From NCBI RefSeq assembly GCF_000819565.1, contig NZ_CP004393.1, positions 4,092,001 through 4,156,000 on the forward strand: a DNA stretch of 64,000 nucleotides. Reading direction: 5' to 3'. A program made the position numbers and the translations under genes. The stretch comes from Celeribacter indicus. Lineage in GTDB: Bacteria; Pseudomonadota; Alphaproteobacteria; Rhodobacterales; Rhodobacteraceae. The first letter of the stretch is position 1, and each line of letters starts with the position of its first letter. The notes beneath the pieces are model-generated. The model worked only from the letters and a program-made list of their open reading frames with translations. It searched no databases and was not told the origin of the DNA. Of the stretch, positions 16,975-25,960 are shown piece by piece.

Positions 16975-17853
16975 ATGAAATCCGCAGGTGCATTTCCCTA
17001 CCTCCTTCTGGTCCCCGCCCTTGTCCTGACGCTGGTGATCGTGGCCTATCCGCTCGCGGATACGGTGCGTCTGTCCTTCACCGATGCCTCCCTGCGCCCC
17101 TCCTATGACTATGTCGGTCTCGAGAACTACGCCGACATCTTCGGCGGGGACTTCACGGTGGTCATGCTGCGTACCTTTCTCTGGGTTCTTCTGGCGGTGG
17201 TGCTGAAGGTCGGCATCGGCCTTTACGCCGCCGTGCTCCTGAACGCCGCGATCCCGGGCCAGAAGCTCGCGCGAATCCTCTCCATGTTGCCGTGGATCAT
17301 CCCCGTCGCCATCGGCGCCTTCATCTGGAAGTGGATGTACAACGGCCAGTTCGGGATGATTTCCGGGGTCGGACAGCGTCTCGGACTGCTCGACGGCCCA
17401 CTCGAGTTCCTCGCGCACCGCAATTCCTCCTTCGTCGCGACTGTCTTGACGGACGTCTGGGTCGGCGTACCGATGGTAGCCCTGTTCCTGCTCGCGGCCA
17501 TGCAGTCGATCCCGAAGGATCTCTACGAGGCGGCCTGGACCGACGGCGCATCGCGCCTCTACCGCTTCCGCCGGATCACGCTGCCCCTGCTCAAGCCGTC
17601 GCTGGCCACCATCACCCTGCTGTGCGTGATCTGGTCGCTCAACAGCTTCGACATCATCTGGATCCTCACCGAAGGCGGCCCGCGCGATGCGACCACCACG
17701 ATGATTGTGGACACCTACAAGACCGCGATCAGCCGCTACCGCTACGGCGAGGGCGCGGCCCGTGCCATCGCGATCCTCGTCTGCGTAAGTGTGGTCGCGG
17801 GAGTCTATTTCTCGCTCGCGGCCCGTCGCGCGCCCCGAGAGAGTGGAAAATGA
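16975..17853 (+). CDS. Sugar ABC transporter permease (UgpA/MalF type)
   Basis: This 292-residue inner-membrane protein has six hydrophobic helices (first: FPYLLLVPALVLTLVIVAYPLA). The EAA loop, DLYEAAWTDGASRLYRFRRITLPLLKP, docks the ATPase. It matches the binding-protein-dependent permeases of the CUT1 sugar family. It is first in an operon of two permeases, a binding protein, an ATPase and a glycosidase. The start at 16975 was chosen because translation from 16921 lacks a membrane-like N-terminus. Confidence 0.93.
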   Translation: MKSAGAFPYLLLVPALVLTLVIVAYPLADTVRLSFTDASLRPSYDYVGLENYADIFGGDFTVVMLRTFLWVLLAVVLKVGIGLYAAVLLNAAIPGQKLARILSMLPWIIPVAIGAFIWKWMYNGQFGMISGVGQRLGLLDGPLEFLAHRNSSFVATVLTDVWVGVPMVALFLLAAMQSIPKDLYEAAWTDGASRLYRFRRITLPLLKPSLATITLLCVIWSLNSFDIIWILTEGGPRDATTTMIVDTYKTAISRYRYGEGAARAIAILVCVSVVAGVYFSLAARRAPRESGK

Positions 17854-18692
17854 TCAACAAGTATTCCAAACACGAACTGGTGGCTATCTACCTGGGGCTG
17901 GCCTGCCTGCTGGTGTTCCTTCTTGCGCCTTTCGCCGAGGCCTTCTTTGTCTCGCTGCGCCGGCTCGAAGACGTCTTCCAGGTGCCCTACAGCCTACTTT
18001 CCGAAAACATGGGCGTCGAGGCCTATGTGACGATGTGGACCTCGGTGCCGAACCTGCTGCGCTACATCCTCAACAGCTTCTTCATCGCGCTCTCGGTCAC
18101 CCTGCTCGCCCTCTTGTGCATTGTGCCTGCCGCCTACGCCTTTGCGCGGTTCGAATTCAGGATGCGCGACGGCTTTCTGACCGCCTTCCTCGCCATCAAC
18201 ATGATCGGCGCCGCGGTGCTCATCATCCCGCTCTACCGGCTCATGATGGCGACCGGTCTGCTCAACACCTATTTCGCGATGATCATTCCGGGTGCGGCCT
18301 TTTGCGTGCCCACGGGCATTCTGCTGCTGCGCACCTATTTCCTGCGCATTCCTAGGGATCTCGAAGAGGCGGCCTATGTCGACGGTGCCTCGCGGGTGCT
18401 GACCATGCGGCGGATCATCCTGCCGCTCGCGATGCCCGGCATCGTGGTGGTCGCCATCACCACCTTCGTGACCGCCTATGCCCAGCAATTCCTGTTCGCG
18501 CTGACCTTCAACGCGATCGACGATTTCGCCCCCCTGCCCGTCGGCCTGTTCAAATTCTTCGGCCAGCAGCACGTGGCCTGGAACGAACTGATGGCGGCGA
18601 GCATCGTCGGGACCCTGCCGGTCCTTCTCGTCTTCTTCTTCCTTCAACGCTATCTCGTCGCCGGTCTGACGTCGGGCGCGGTCAAGGAATGA
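17850..18692 (+). CDS. Sugar ABC transporter permease (UgpE/MalG type)
   Basis: This is a 280-residue partner permease. Helix 1 is AIYLGLACLLVFLLAPFAEAFF, and the EAA loop is DLEEAAYVDGASRVLTMRRIILPLAMPG. The ATG at 17850 overlaps the stop of the first permease (ATGA). The frame is open further upstream, but that part is antisense-like noise inside the first permease gene. With its partner it forms the channel for the imported glycoside. Confidence 0.93.
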   Translation: MINKYSKHELVAIYLGLACLLVFLLAPFAEAFFVSLRRLEDVFQVPYSLLSENMGVEAYVTMWTSVPNLLRYILNSFFIALSVTLLALLCIVPAAYAFARFEFRMRDGFLTAFLAINMIGAAVLIIPLYRLMMATGLLNTYFAMIIPGAAFCVPTGILLLRTYFLRIPRDLEEAAYVDGASRVLTMRRIILPLAMPGIVVVAITTFVTAYAQQFLFALTFNAIDDFAPLPVGLFKFFGQQHVAWNELMAASIVGTLPVLLVFFFLQRYLVAGLTSGAVKE

Positions 18693-18737
18693 GACGCCAC
18701 AATAACCAGAACAGCTTGATCAACAGTGGAGTTCAAC

Positions 18738-19949
18738 GTGACCATCAAACGCAACTTGATCGCTGGGACCGCACTGGCTCTCAGCGCAACCGCCGCCATG
18801 GCCCAGGAGGAGATTGTCTTCGTCTCCTGCGGGTCCGGGTCCGATCCGCAAGCCGCCGTACAAGCCGAGCACATCGCCGACTGGGAAGCGGCCAATCCCG
18901 ACTACACCGTGAACCTGGAATTCGTGGCCTGGAGCCAGTGCCAGGAACGCGTGATGACCCTCGCCGCCGCAGGGAACGCCCCTGCCGTTGCCTACCTCGG
19001 CTCGCGCGTGCTTAAACAGCTTTCCGAAAGCGGCCTGATCCGTCCGATCGACCTGTCGGCCGAGGAACTCGACAGCTACGAGCCCTCCGTGCTCTCCACC
19101 GTATCTTTCGACCAGAAGGTCTGGGGCATGCCGCGCGCCTTCTCCAGTCAGGCGCTGTTCTACAACAAGACCCTCTTTGCCGAGGCCGGCGTCGATATGC
19201 CCGAAGGTCCCACGACCTGGGAAGAACTGCTCGCTGCCGCCAAGGCCGTCTCCGAGAACACCGACGCCGACGGCTTCGGCATGCCCGCCGACACCACCGA
19301 TACCGCCATGCATGCCTGGATGAACTTTCTCTACTCCAACGGTGGCGCGATCCTCGACGCCGACGGCAACGTGACCTTTGACAGCCCCGCGGTGGTCGAA
19401 ACCCTCGCGATGTACGGCGAACTGGCCAAGTATAGCCAGAACGGCCCGCTCGCCTATGACCGCGCAAGCCTCGAGCCCCTCTTCTCCGAAGGCCGTATCG
19501 CCATGTATACCACCGGTGGCTGGGGTCGCAGCAAGACCGGCGACGTGGACTACGGCATCGCCTTCGTGCCGCACGGCCCTTCGGGAGAAAGCGGCTCGGT
19601 GCTGATCACCGACAGCCTCGTGGTCTTCGACAACACCGGCGTCGGGGATACGGCGGAGGACCTCGTGACCTACCTGACCGCGCCCGAGCGTCAGGCCGAC
19701 TTCGACCTCGCAGGCGGCTGGACCCCGATCCGCAAAACCGCCGCGATCGACGCGCTGATCGCCGAGGATCCAAGCTGGTCCTACTTCATCGACTCCGTGC
19801 CCTCCGGTGGCAGCGAGCCGCTGTTCGTGGACTACATTGGCATGCGTGACGCCATCAACGAGGCAATCCAGACGGTCGTCGTGGGTGACGGCACGGCCGA
19901 AGAGGCTGCCGATACCGCGCAGGCCGAACTCGAAGATCTGCTGGACTGA
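18738..19949 (+). CDS. Sugar ABC transporter substrate-binding protein (UgpB/MalE type)
   Basis: This is a periplasmic binding protein of ~403 residues. The signal peptide is TIKRNLIAGTALALSATAAMA with a cleavage site before QEE. Family features include YNKTLFAEAGVDMPEGPTTWEEL and FSEGRIAMYTTGGWG. I prefer the GTG at 18738, which has GTGGAG at the right spacing. A GTG at 18726 would add four residues. The genes around it process N-acetylated galactosamine, so the ligand is probably a GalNAc glycoside, but this is inferred only from context. Confidence 0.92.
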   Translation: MTIKRNLIAGTALALSATAAMAQEEIVFVSCGSGSDPQAAVQAEHIADWEAANPDYTVNLEFVAWSQCQERVMTLAAAGNAPAVAYLGSRVLKQLSESGLIRPIDLSAEELDSYEPSVLSTVSFDQKVWGMPRAFSSQALFYNKTLFAEAGVDMPEGPTTWEELLAAAKAVSENTDADGFGMPADTTDTAMHAWMNFLYSNGGAILDADGNVTFDSPAVVETLAMYGELAKYSQNGPLAYDRASLEPLFSEGRIAMYTTGGWGRSKTGDVDYGIAFVPHGPSGESGSVLITDSLVVFDNTGVGDTAEDLVTYLTAPERQADFDLAGGWTPIRKTAAIDALIAEDPSWSYFIDSVPSGGSEPLFVDYIGMRDAINEAIQTVVVGDGTAEEAADTAQAELEDLLD

Positions 19950-20016
19950 CCCAAACAAGCGGAGGGTGCGGATGCGTCCCCTCCGCACCCCTCAAGGACA
20001 CGAACGGACGAACCAC

Positions 20017-21132
20017 ATGGGCAAGCTGACACTCGCGCGGGTGACAAAATCATACCACTCCCACAAGGTCATCGAGCCGACCGACCTCACCATCGAGGAT
20101 GGCGAATTCGTCGTCTTCGTCGGTCCTTCGGGCTGTGGCAAGTCCTCCATGTTGCGCATGATCGCAGGCCTCGAGGACATCACAAACGGCACGCTCGAGA
20201 TCGACGGCAAGGTCGTCAATGACCTGCCGCCCATCGAGCGCGGCATCTCCATGGTGTTTCAGTCCTATGCCCTCTACCCCCACCTGAGCGTGTTCGAAAA
20301 CATCGCTTTCCCGCTGCGTGTCGCCGGACTGGACAAGGCCACGATCCGCAGCCGCGTTGAAAGCGCCGCGCGCACGCTCAAACTCGAAGCCCGGCTCGAC
20401 CACAAGCCCGGAGCCCTCTCGGGCGGCCAGCGCCAGCGCGTCGCGATCGGTCGCGCGATCGTGCGCGAACCCGACGTGTTCCTTTTCGACGAGCCGCTGT
20501 CCAACCTCGACGCGGCCCTGCGCGGCGAGATGCGCGTGGAGCTTTCGCGCCTGCACAAGACCCTCCGGAACACCATCATCTACGTGACCCACGACCAGGT
20601 CGAGGCGATGACCCTCGCCGACCGCATCGTCGTGATGCGGGCCGGACGGATCGAACAGGTCGGTACACCTCTCGAGCTCTACCACCACCCGGCCAACCGC
20701 TTTGTCGCCGAATTCATCGGCACGCCCGCGATGAACTTCTTGCCCGTCACCAGCTTGGGCACGAGCACCGACGGCGTGCGCGTCCGGCTCGAGGACGGCA
20801 CCGAGGTCACGCTGCCGGTGGACGGCGACAGCCCCGCCGGCGAGACGCTACATTTGGGCATCCGCCCCATCGAGTTCCGGGTGGACGGCGAGGGCGTCGG
20901 CGTGACGCTCGTGCCCGATGTCGTCGAACGCCTCGGCGCGATCACCGAAGTCCACGCTTTCGACAAGGGTGGACGCCTGCATTGCGTGACCGGTAGCGGT
21001 ACCATGGCACTGCCGCCCGCACAGGAATTCTTGGCACGCTTCCATCCCGAAGACGCCCATCTATTCAGAACCGATGGATCCGCGCTTCACCGCCGTTTCG
21101 CCAAACTCGACGAAGACCTGCGTCTCGTCTGA
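20017..21132 (+). CDS. Sugar ABC transporter ATP-binding protein (UgpC/MsmK type)
   Basis: This is a 371-residue ATPase: Walker [11 protein letters not shown]-loop MVFQSYALYPH, signature [15 protein letters not shown], Walker [13 protein letters not shown], and the H-loop His in [12 protein letters not shown]-terminal OB/TOBE regulatory region of ~130 residues (from NFLPVTSL) is typical of CUT1 importers. The start is the ATG at 20017. The frame is open upstream but overlaps the end of the binding-protein gene. The glycosidase gene follows 29 bases later. Confidence 0.93.
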   Translation: MGKLTLARVTKSYHSHKVIEPTDLTIEDGEFVVFVGPSGCGKSSMLRMIAGLEDITNGTLEIDGKVVNDLPPIERGISMVFQSYALYPHLSVFENIAFPLRVAGLDKATIRSRVESAARTLKLEARLDHKPGALSGGQRQRVAIGRAIVREPDVFLFDEPLSNLDAALRGEMRVELSRLHKTLRNTIIYVTHDQVEAMTLADRIVVMRAGRIEQVGTPLELYHHPANRFVAEFIGTPAMNFLPVTSLGTSTDGVRVRLEDGTEVTLPVDGDSPAGETLHLGIRPIEFRVDGEGVGVTLVPDVVERLGAITEVHAFDKGGRLHCVTGSGTMALPPAQEFLARFHPEDAHLFRTDGSALHRRFAKLDEDLRLV

Positions 21133-21161
21133 GTGGCCCGCATCTGACCAAGGAGCAAAAA

Positions 21162-22865
21162 TTGACGCCCACCTCTCCCTCGATTCCGCGCGACTGGACC
21201 ACGTATCTTTGTGACAGCTTGGAAAAGATTTTTCCCGACACCAAACCGCGCCCCCTGCCCGAGGCCTTTACCTTTTCGACCTGGCGCGGCGGGCGGGTGT
21301 CCCTCCAGGTCGCGATCCTGCCGCCGGATGTCACCACCGGTGCCGTCGTGCCGCATCCGCCCGAGGGGCTCCTGCCAGGCGTCGTGACGACCCCTCGTAC
21401 CGGCGCGGGCATCACTGCGAAAGTATCGTCCGTCGATCTGGTGCCGGCCCGTTTTCTCGCGTTCGAGAACCATGACGACAACTACCTGCGCGACGATGCC
21501 GGCCTCTGGCCCGATCCGCTGCGCCCGCTGGGCGACGGCGGCGCGACCAAGGTCTTTGTCGGCCAGTGGCAGGCAGTCTGGATCGATTTCATCGTGACCG
21601 CGGATGCCCCTCTCGGGCGGCAATCGGTCGAGATCGCCCTTGCGACCAGCACCGGTCAGGACCTCGGCAGCCACACGGTATCGCTCGACATCCACGCCCT
21701 CGACCTCGCGCCGCTGTCGATCCCCGTCACGCAATGGATGCACTGCGACTGCATCGCCCAGTACTACGGGATCGAGCCCTTCTCCGGAGCTTTCTGGACC
21801 TCGGTCGAGGCCTACGCCAAGGCCGCGGCCGAGATCGGGATCACCTCGCTTCTGGCGCCGGTCTGGACGCCGGTCCTCGACACGGCCGTCGGCGCGCAGC
21901 GACTGACCTGCCAGCTTCTCGGCATCGCGGCGGATGCGCAGGGCCACTATGACTTTGACTTTTCCCTGCTGCGTCGCTGGCTGGGGATCATGCACGACGC
22001 CGGCCTGCAACAAATTGAAATCGCGCACTTCTTTACCCAGTGGGGCGCCGAGGCGACTCCGCCGATCTACGTCACGCGCAACGGCGCGACGACGCGCGAA
22101 TTCGGCTGGGACGTGCCCGCAACCGACCCCTCCTACCGCAAGCTGCTCGAACAGCTCGTGCCCGCGCTGCGCGAGGTACTCGACGCCGAATGGGGTCTCG
22201 ATCGCGTGATCTTCCACATCTCCGACGAGCCCACCGCCGCGATGGCGCCGACCTATCGCGCCGCCAAGAACGTGGTGGCCGACCTGCTCGACGGCTGCAC
22301 GATCGTCGACGCAATGAGTGCCTTCTCTCTTTTCGAGGAAGGCATCGTCGATACCCCCGTTGTCGCCACGAACCATGCCGCGCCCTTCATCGAGGCGGGC
22401 GTGGACAACATGTGGCTCTATTACTGCGTAGGCCAGAACCGCGACGTAGCGAACCGATTCTTCGCGATGCCGCCGAGCCGCAACCGGGTCTTCGGCAGCC
22501 AGCTTTTCGTGACCAAAGCGGCAGGCTTCCTTCACTGGGGCTTCAACTTCTACAACACCTACCTGTCCAAACGCGCGCTCGATCCCTTTCTCGAGCCGGA
22601 CGCGGGCGGCGCCTTTCCCGCGGGCGACCCGTTCATCGTCTACCCCGGTCCCGATTACACCGTCTGGCATTCCACGCGTGGGATGGTGTTCGGCGAAGCA
22701 CTCGAGGATCTGCGCCTGATGCAGGCCCTCGAGGAGCGCAAGGGCCGCGAGGCGGTTCTCGATCTCATCGATCCGGAGCGGACGATGTCGCTGTCGCACT
22801 ATCCGACCGACCCTGTGTTCTATCTCGATCTGCGCAACGCGCTGGTCGCGGCCCTCGCAGCCTGA
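21162..22865 (+). CDS. GH123-type (DUF4091) glycoside hydrolase, probable cytoplasmic beta-N-acetylgalactosaminidase
   Basis: This 567-residue protein has an N-terminal beta-rich region (~1-190) and then a barrel-like catalytic domain of the family once called DUF4091, now GH123 catalytic domain. The motif VIFHISDEPT has adjacent Asp355-Glu356, the acidic pair used in substrate-assisted catalysis by GH123 beta-N-acetylgalactosaminidases. Aromatic residues (QWMHCD, FFTQWG, FLHWGFNFYN) line the expected pocket. There is no signal peptide, so it should act on imported glycoside. It starts with TTG behind a strong AAGGAG. As last gene of the importer operon, it supports GalNAc glycoside as the transported compound. 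Confidence 0.82.
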   Translation: MTPTSPSIPRDWTTYLCDSLEKIFPDTKPRPLPEAFTFSTWRGGRVSLQVAILPPDVTTGAVVPHPPEGLLPGVVTTPRTGAGITAKVSSVDLVPARFLAFENHDDNYLRDDAGLWPDPLRPLGDGGATKVFVGQWQAVWIDFIVTADAPLGRQSVEIALATSTGQDLGSHTVSLDIHALDLAPLSIPVTQWMHCDCIAQYYGIEPFSGAFWTSVEAYAKAAAEIGITSLLAPVWTPVLDTAVGAQRLTCQLLGIAADAQGHYDFDFSLLRRWLGIMHDAGLQQIEIAHFFTQWGAEATPPIYVTRNGATTREFGWDVPATDPSYRKLLEQLVPALREVLDAEWGLDRVIFHISDEPTAAMAPTYRAAKNVVADLLDGCTIVDAMSAFSLFEEGIVDTPVVATNHAAPFIEAGVDNMWLYYCVGQNRDVANRFFAMPPSRNRVFGSQLFVTKAAGFLHWGFNFYNTYLSKRALDPFLEPDAGGAFPAGDPFIVYPGPDYTVWHSTRGMVFGEALEDLRLMQALEERKGREAVLDLIDPERTMSLSHYPTDPVFYLDLRNALVAALAA

Positions 22866-22878
22866 CACGGATGGAACA

Positions 22879-22917
22879 AGGCCCTGCCGGAAGACCCCCT
22901 TCCCTCCGGCAGGGCCT
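22879..22917 (+). terminator. Strong terminator-like hairpin after the glycosidase
   Basis: A perfect 13-bp stem, AGGCCCTGCCGGA / TCCGGCAGGGCCT (22879-22891, 22905-22917), with a 13-nt loop begins 14 bases after the stop. It lacks a T-run, so it may terminate or only protect the 3' end. Confidence 0.65.
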
Positions 22918-23303
22918 GACCGGTTTGCGCGTCGGCACATGCGTTTCCGACGGCTGTGCGGACCGGAAAAGACGAAGGAAATACCGACCTCCAGATATGG
23001 CGCAAGATTGGGGAAAGGCTTGCGCGCTCTGCCTCTCGCCCCACGACCGCCTGCTGCTCATCATGGCCTCCTTGCCTCAAAATTAGCAAAGAAGGCGTCC
23101 ACGATACACGGGGCTATTCAGCCCCGGAAGCTGCCGCGCAAGTAAGCCATTGATATAAAAAACACCGATATAAAAAACACCAGTCACAGCGCAGCCGGTG
23201 GTCATTAATCCTGTGCCGGAATGGTCAAATCACGCCCGTAATGACCATTTTGTTGTGGGTCCGACAGGTTGCGACCTCGCCCTCCGCCGCATAGTACACG
23301 GGG
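22918..23303. other. Gene-free region with a hairpin and a tandem repeat, upstream of the DUF2207 gene
   Basis: These 386 bases hold no convincing gene. They contain a hairpin, GGGGCT-ATTC-AGCCCC (23110-23125), the 15-bp tandem repeat at 23152-23181, and an inverted repeat GGTCATTA / TAATGACC (23200-23207, 23239-23246) close to the next start. The AT-rich part from ~23140 is the likely promoter. Confidence 0.6.
23152..23181 (+). repeat. Perfect tandem duplication of a 15-bp unit (GATATAAAAAACACC x2)
   Basis: The two copies are identical and adjacent (23152-23166, 23167-23181). They lie ~120 bases before the DUF2207 start. TATAAA within each unit could act as a -10 element, so the duplication may double a promoter element. 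Confidence 0.85.
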
Positions 23304-25178
23304 ATGACGCGCTTTTTCCGTATCTTCTTCATCCTTCTCCTCACCGCCCTCTCCGTCTCTCAGGCCCATGCCTATGAGCGCATCCGAAACTTCGTCAGCG
23401 AAATCACGGTGGAGCCCTCGGGGGCGCTGTCCGTCGTCGAGACGCTGGACGTGCAGGCCGAGGGCGCGCGCATCCGGCACGGCATCTTTCGCGACCTCCC
23501 GCTGAGCGGGGATGGCATCCGGTGGGGCGGGTTCAAGCTCGTTTCGGCATCGCTGGACGGACAACCGGTCGAGACACGCGTCCTGCGCCGGGACGGTATG
23601 ATCCGCATCTACCTGGGGGATGAGGACAGGCTTGTGCCGCGTGGAGAACGCCGCTTCCGGCTGCACTACCGCGTGGCCCGACAGATCCGCTTCCTTGGCG
23701 ACCATGACGAACTTTACTGGAACATCACCGGCAATGCGTGGGACTTCCACGTCGACATGGCCGCGGCTCATATCCGCCTGCCCAAGGGCGCGCAGGCGAC
23801 GGATGTCGCGGCGTATACCGGCCCCTACGGTTCCGACGCGCGGGAGGCGTGGGAGCAGTTGGAGGACGGCGGCCGCAGCGTCTATGTCATGGCAACCACA
23901 CCGCTGGACCGTTACGAGGGGCTGACCGCCGCCGTCGCCTTTCCCAGCGGCATCGTGGCCCGACCCGGATTTATGGAGCGGCTCCTATTCCCCCTGCGGG
24001 ACCGCCCGGCGGAGATGACCGCGCTGTTCGGCATGATCGCAATGGCGGCCGGCTTGTGGTGGATCTGGCGGCGCAAGGGGCGGGACGCACCGCTCGGCCC
24101 TGTCCGTGAACGCAGCACCCCGCCCGGAGGCGTCTCGCCCGCGCTGGCGCATTATATCGCCGCAAATGGAATGCTCGGAAATTCCGCCATGGTGGCGGCG
24201 GCCATACATCTGGGCGTCAAAGGCCACCTCGTCCTCACCCGGTCCGGTACCACATGGTCGATCGCCCGCACGGGGAAACCGGCGGGCGCCGGGTTGCCTG
24301 CCGGCGAGGCGGCGATCCTGACGCATCTGAAGGGGCAGGACGAACCCTTTGTCATCTCGCCGGACAACCGGAAGGACGTACAGGCCCTCCTGGCTGCGTT
24401 CCGTACCGCGATGGAGCGGGAACACGGGGAAAATTTCCACAAGTCGAACGGCGGCTGGCTGCTTCTGGCGGCGGTGGCCTGCTACCTGCTGGCCTTCGCG
24501 GTGAGCTGGCAGGCGATGGCGGGGCAGGCACGACCTCTGAGCTTCATGCCGCTGATTCCGCTGGGCATACCCCTGGTGACGACGATGTTCGGTCGAGGAC
24601 CGCAAGCTCTGCGCCTCATCGCGACGACGCTGAGCATCGCCTTTGGCATCTCCTGCCTGATGTGGCTGCTGTTCGGTATCATGTCAGGCGGGCTCGGGCT
24701 GATCGCGGGCGTTGCGCTTGTCGGCTTGCCGGTGATGCTCGGCGTCTTCGCCGGAGGGATCGGTCTGACCACACCCGACGGACGCAGGCTCAAGGCCGAG
24801 ATCGAAGGCTTTCGCCGCCACCTCTCCCGCAGGCGCACCCAGGCGCGGTCCCGCCGCAGCGCCCGCCGCCGGTTCGAGGACTTCCTAGCCTATGCCATCG
24901 CCCTTGACGTCGAAAGGGAATGGGCGCAGGCCTACGAGATGGCGCTCGACCGCGCCGCCACGCGATCCGGCGCTCCAACCCATGTCTGGAGGCCCGTCTG
25001 GTATCAGGGCACCACGGGCGAAGGAGGATCGTTCGGCAGTTCCATCGCGACGGCCTGCCAATCCATGACCTCCGCGGTCACGACCTGCACCACCTCGTCA
25101 AGCTCCGGGTCCTCGGGCTTTTCCGGCGGCGGCTTCTCCGGCGGCGGCGGCGGAGGAGGCGGCGGCGGCGGATGGTAA
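23304..25178 (+). CDS. DUF2207 family membrane protein
   Basis: This 624-residue protein has a signal peptide (FFRIFFILLLTALSVSQAHA), then an extracytoplasmic beta domain typical of DUF2207 (ERIRNFVSEITVEPSG, GIFRDLPL, RFRLHYRVARQIRF, ELYWNITGNAW). One helix near residue 235 (FGMIAMAAGLWWIW) leads to a cytoplasmic part. Further hydrophobic segments lie between ~390 and 490, and a basic SRRRTQARSRRSARRR stretch follows. The C-terminus is extremely Ser/Gly-rich and ends in a run of eleven glycines and Trp. Function is unknown for the family. It stands alone between terminator-like structures and is not linked to its neighbours. Confidence 0.9.
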   Translation: MTRFFRIFFILLLTALSVSQAHAYERIRNFVSEITVEPSGALSVVETLDVQAEGARIRHGIFRDLPLSGDGIRWGGFKLVSASLDGQPVETRVLRRDGMIRIYLGDEDRLVPRGERRFRLHYRVARQIRFLGDHDELYWNITGNAWDFHVDMAAAHIRLPKGAQATDVAAYTGPYGSDAREAWEQLEDGGRSVYVMATTPLDRYEGLTAAVAFPSGIVARPGFMERLLFPLRDRPAEMTALFGMIAMAAGLWWIWRRKGRDAPLGPVRERSTPPGGVSPALAHYIAANGMLGNSAMVAAAIHLGVKGHLVLTRSGTTWSIARTGKPAGAGLPAGEAAILTHLKGQDEPFVISPDNRKDVQALLAAFRTAMEREHGENFHKSNGGWLLLAAVACYLLAFAVSWQAMAGQARPLSFMPLIPLGIPLVTTMFGRGPQALRLIATTLSIAFGISCLMWLLFGIMSGGLGLIAGVALVGLPVMLGVFAGGIGLTTPDGRRLKAEIEGFRRHLSRRRTQARSRRSARRRFEDFLAYAIALDVEREWAQAYEMALDRAATRSGAPTHVWRPVWYQGTTGEGGSFGSSIATACQSMTSAVTTCTTSSSSGSSGFSGGGFSGGGGGGGGGGGW

Positions 25179-25438
25179 TCCGGGGCGGATCGGGAGGAGC
25201 GCGACCAAGAGAACGCGACGGAGGGCGTAGGCCCTTCCCCCCCTGCTGTCGCAACGGACACTGACAAAGCCCGGCTCACGGCTGAATCTCCGCGACGGGC
25301 GCGACGCCGCTGGTGGTGGCGCCCAGGTCATGCGCACCGCCGCACCGACATCCACATCCCGAGCCGGCCGGTAAGGGACAGGCGGGCGGACGCGCGTCCG
25401 GCGCCTTTCAGGATCGGGCGACCTGCCTGGGCGGCGTC

Positions 25439-25936
25439 TCAGACGTGCTCGGTTTCATGCGGATCGGACGGCTCCAGCCATGGCGCGGCCAGGTTGAGGG
25501 CCGCCTGGAGCGCCATCGGCACAAAGCAGAACACCGGCGAGATCTTGAACACCGTGTCGGGTATTCCGAAGACGGGCGTCTTCAGCCCGAGGAATTCCCA
25601 GACGTTTCCGAGTTGCACCAGCACGTAAATCGACAGGACGATGGTCGCGAGATTGATGATCGCATCGAACAGCCGATTGACGCGCGGACCAAGCATGTCG
25701 ACAAGCGCGGTCACCACGATATGCCGGCGCGTCCGGAACAACACGAAGGCCATCAGGAAGACCACCCAGGTGATCGCGAGCTGCGTCAGCTCCGCAGAGC
25801 CGACAAAGGCCCGCCCCAGGAAATAGCGCATGAAGACCTCGAGCAGGATTCCCAGGACGAGGGCGAGCAACACGACCTGCGATATACGCAGATAGACCGT
25901 GCTGATCGTCCGAAGAAGGTTGTCGATTGATTTCAT
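25439..25936 (-). CDS. dctQ: TRAP transporter small permease (DctQ)
   Basis: This 165-residue membrane protein has four helices. It carries the DctQ family pattern VVLLALVLGILLEVFMRYFLGRAFVGSAELTQLAITWVVFLMA, then RTRRHIVVTAL. It works with the DctM and DctP proteins encoded upstream in sodium- or proton-driven import of a carboxylate-like solute. It is last in the leftward operon. The 260-base gap to the convergent DUF2207 gene contains a 14-bp palindrome (25387-25400) but no T-run. Confidence 0.92.
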   Translation of the reverse strand: MKSIDNLLRTISTVYLRISQVVLLALVLGILLEVFMRYFLGRAFVGSAELTQLAITWVVFLMAFVLFRTRRHIVVTALVDMLGPRVNRLFDAIINLATIVLSIYVLVQLGNVWEFLGLKTPVFGIPDTVFKISPVFCFVPMALQAALNLAAPWLEPSDPHETEHV

Positions 25937-25960
25937 GGCGTTCTCCCGGAGCCTGGATCG

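Noticed and set aside
21087..22940. 617-codon minus frame opposite the GH123-type glycosidase
   Set aside because: It is an antisense shadow with no domains; the plus-strand protein has clear family motifs and a good ribosome site.
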